The notes below the pieces were generated by a model, which had not been told where the DNA came from, ran no database searches, and was given only the letters and a program-made list of their open reading frames with translations. From Moraxella catarrhalis (GTDB taxonomy: Bacteria; Pseudomonadota; Gammaproteobacteria; Pseudomonadales; Moraxellaceae): 64,000 nt of DNA. The first letter of the stretch is position 1. Each line of letters opens with the position of its first letter. Where the stretch lies: positions 1 through 64,000 of the forward strand of contig NZ_LXHE01000014.1 of NCBI RefSeq assembly GCF_001656295.1, given 5' to 3'. Of the stretch, positions 61,754 to 64,000 are shown piece by piece. The position numbers were made by a program, and so were the translations under genes.

Positions 61754-63524
61754 CTTTTACCCCCGCTTGTTCAAGCTCACCATGTTGTGATCGTTCATCT
61801 AACACAGTTGCCACGATCGTCATCAATAGACCACTGCTCAAAATGATGATAAATTTCACCAGAAATGGCACAGAAAGCTGGTAATACATCAGCCATAATA
61901 GCCCAATCCCCACAAGGATGGATAAGATCGTCATTAGGCGATCTTGCCTGCTAAGCGCACTAGCAAACACCAAGATGACCGCCAAAATAGGCGCAAAGCC
62001 AATGCCAGCCAAAAGCCCAAGCACGCTTAATTTTAGGCTCTGTGATGGCGGCAGTCGCATCAATAAAGCACCCAAGATCGCTAACAAGCCCAGTGCCGAC
62101 CAAAACGGTGGTATGCCAATGGGTAATGTGGTCATCACACCAAACCCTACCGCAATTGACAAGATAAAGCCGCTCACCGTGCGCCAATACACGCCTTCAC
62201 GCATCAATAAGACGCATCCCATTAATCCCAAGCCGTACACCATTGCCGACCAAACGCCCCAAGACCCGTATAGCTCACTGGATCTCATCGTATCTAGATA
62301 CAGCGCATAGCCCATGAGTGCGCCATACCACCCCAAGATATGCAGCAGCAAATACAGCCAATGCACACGCAAGCGATACAACACGCCTAGGATGGGTAGC
62401 CAAACCAAGCTTAATATTCCTAAGGCGCTCAATTCAAAAGATTCAGATAGCCCAAGTGTAATCAGGCCCATCCCAATCATCACAGACGAGTAGCCCAAAT
62501 GACGAAAATAAGCCACCTTGCCACGCCATAACACCCCTAAGCCCACGATGGTCGCCAAAGCGCCCCATAAAGCATAGGTATCATCAATCCAAGTTATTAA
62601 TCCAAAAATGACAAATAAACACGATAACCAGCCCCCAATGGCAAGCAGTGGTATGTGCATTGCATACTTGTTCTTATGCGCCCCAAAATAGCGATAAAGC
62701 CCCCAAGCACACAGCCCAAACCACAGCTGTGCAGCCAATGCATACACCCAAAAACTACGCACATTAAAATATGCCAAAACCAATATAAAAAGACTGGTTA
62801 TAACGCCCGTCAAAACAGTTGCCATCAATGGCACCTGCCGCTTTGAGAGCACGAGCACACCCAAAGGCACCATGGCAATGAAAAGCCAAAGCAGCTGCTG
62901 CCCCCATGTGCCTTGATGATGATAGTTTAGTGCAGCAAATAAAGATAAGCCAACCAGTCCAATACTCATCACCCATAATGACGCCTTATCACGACCGAAA
63001 AGCACATATTGAATGATAAAAAGTGCCGCCGATGACAGCGCCAAGGTATGAATTTGATGATTACTTTGATCAAAATATAACCAAAGTGCTGTCTGTGATA
63101 CGGCTGATAATAGCAAATAGACGCCCAAGTTTTTACGGTACAGCCAAGGCACAAGTAGGATAGACCAAATCACAAATAACCAAAAGCTGTCAGCACCTGT
63201 CTGATAGACTTGACCCACCGCAGCAAGTGATAAGCCGCTCATCACGCCTGCAGCAGTATGCAGCACGCTCATCCATAAGCCGCTTGTGTGCAAACTGATC
63301 AGCGCTAATAGCAGCATCAGCACTGGCGCCATGGTAAGCTTAATGATTTTTGGCAAGAATAACCAATTCGCTCCAAACAGATACACCACTGATACCACCA
63401 CCAAAGCCGCACCAAAGAGCTTAAAGGCACCAAGCATCTGAGCTGATACCAGTGCTTGCGATAAGCTATCAAAGGAGGACTGAGACGGTCTTTGAGAGTG
63501 TCGCCATGAATCGAGCTGCGCCAT
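61740..63524 (-). CDS. DUF2157/DUF4401 multi-pass membrane protein
   Basis: Product of 594 aa with about 16-18 helices. DUF2157-like start (SQALVSAQMLGAFKLFGAAL), DUF4401-like end. Forms an operon with the GDYXXLXY gene. Function unknown. Confidence 0.8.
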   Translation of the reverse strand: MAQLDSWRHSQRPSQSSFDSLSQALVSAQMLGAFKLFGAALVVVSVVYLFGANWLFLPKIIKLTMAPVLMLLLALISLHTSGLWMSVLHTAAGVMSGLSLAAVGQVYQTGADSFWLFVIWSILLVPWLYRKNLGVYLLLSAVSQTALWLYFDQSNHQIHTLALSSAALFIIQYVLFGRDKASLWVMSIGLVGLSLFAALNYHHQGTWGQQLLWLFIAMVPLGVLVLSKRQVPLMATVLTGVITSLFILVLAYFNVRSFWVYALAAQLWFGLCAWGLYRYFGAHKNKYAMHIPLLAIGGWLSCLFVIFGLITWIDDTYALWGALATIVGLGVLWRGKVAYFRHLGYSSVMIGMGLITLGLSESFELSALGILSLVWLPILGVLYRLRVHWLYLLLHILGWYGALMGYALYLDTMRSSELYGSWGVWSAMVYGLGLMGCVLLMREGVYWRTVSGFILSIAVGFGVMTTLPIGIPPFWSALGLLAILGALLMRLPPSQSLKLSVLGLLAGIGFAPILAVILVFASALSRQDRLMTILSILVGIGLLWLMYYQLSVPFLVKFIIILSSGLLMTIVATVLDERSQHGELEQAGVKDAKA

Positions 63525-63587
63525 ACCACATCTCCAAAATCAATTGATCAAGATTTATTATAGCAAAAACTAGCAAGCATAAAAAAT

Positions 63588-63620
63588 ACCGCTCTCAACT
63601 GTATGAGTAGCGGTATTTTG
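63588..63620 (-). terminator. Terminator after the cold-shock gene
   Basis: AAAATACCGCT / AGCGGTATTTT stem with T-run on the minus strand. Confidence 0.8.
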
Positions 63621-63634
63621 ATAAAATCGATCGA

Positions 63635-63847
63635 TTAAACTTTTTCGATTTCTTCAGCTTGTGGACCTTTTTTGCCTTCGCCTAAGATGAAAGCAACTTT
63701 TTGGCCTTCTGCTAAGGTTTTGAAACCTGAGCCAGTGATCGCGCTATAATGGGCAAATACATCTTGACCGCCATTATCTTGAGCGATAAAACCAAAACCT
63801 TTTGATTCGTTGAACCATTTTACAGTGCCAAGAACTTTTTGTGACAT
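63635..63847 (-). CDS. Cold-shock protein, CspA family
   Basis: Product of 70 aa. RNA-binding motifs KGFGFI (16-21) and VFAHY (30-34). The remaining 150 bases of the window are its leader; long leaders are usual for csp genes. Confidence 0.95.
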   Translation of the reverse strand: MSQKVLGTVKWFNESKGFGFIAQDNGGQDVFAHYSAITGSGFKTLAEGQKVAFILGEGKKGPQAEEIEKV

Positions 63848-64000
63848 AACAATTTTCCTAATTTGGATGAATGAAAAGCGTAAAAACGCAACTTATGCTA
63901 TTCATGCAATAAAACATACAAAAACGATCGGGATAACAGGCGGGTTGCCCCATCTTCATTCAATCTTCCAAATAAGAAACTTACTGGTCTTGCCTAAAGA

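Overview
The window looks like a chromosome segment of a gamma-proteobacterium of the family Moraxellaceae, most likely Moraxella (inferred from gene content, moderate base composition and a tmRNA tag of ANDETYALAA; no database was searched). About 35 kb (1688-36740) is an integrated P2-type prophage. The rest is ordinary housekeeping chromosome.

Left flank (1-1687): the 3' part of a FAD-linked oxidase gene, then a non-coding stretch ending in a leftward terminator that belonged to ssrA before the prophage moved it. Prophage (1688-36740): it sits in the 3' end of ssrA and is bounded by a 19-bp direct repeat. The late genes follow P2 almost letter for letter: Q, P (leftward); O, N, M, L, X, holins, endolysin, R, S (rightward); V, W, J, I, H, fibre assembly (an inverted block, leftward); FI, FII, E/E', T, U, D, ogr (rightward). 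Two divergent late promoter regions (4693-4845 and 16839-16992) share a 25-bp palindrome that is probably the Ogr-type activator site. The right third is not P2-like. It has a CI-type repressor, lambda O/P-like replication genes with seven iterons inside the initiator gene, many small coupled genes of unknown function, an excisionase and a tyrosine integrase. Accessory genes include a short hydrophobic peptide with an RHH regulator under a palindromic promoter, and two membrane proteins with a WYL-like C-terminal domain.

The most striking element lies between FI and FII (18162-18295). It is a minimal, cas-less crRNA gene on the minus strand: two diverged type I-F-like 28-nt repeats with covarying 5-bp stems, one exactly 32-nt spacer, a perfect TATAAT upstream and a strong terminator immediately downstream. 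The spacer encodes, almost codon for codon, the start of a homologous but different FII tail-tube gene. It also matches this prophage's own FII (18389-18420) at 23/32 positions, with a CC PAM and an intact 8-nt seed but a mismatch block just after it. The simplest reading is a prophage-encoded guide that borrows a host type I-F Csy complex to target rival P2-like phages, or to tune its own FII, without fully targeting itself.

Right flank (36722-64000): ssrA (now completed by the phage-borne core), a WG-repeat protein, glnD, map, a DUF442 phosphatase-like protein, a fadH-like reductase, comM, rapA, a D-2-hydroxyacid dehydrogenase, tRNA-Phe, ispA, mutY, a secreted endonuclease, a DUF2147 protein, a PII protein (the substrate of GlnD), murD, ftsW, a MATE exporter, fxsA, ruvC, a GDYXXLXY/DUF2157 pair and a cold-shock gene.
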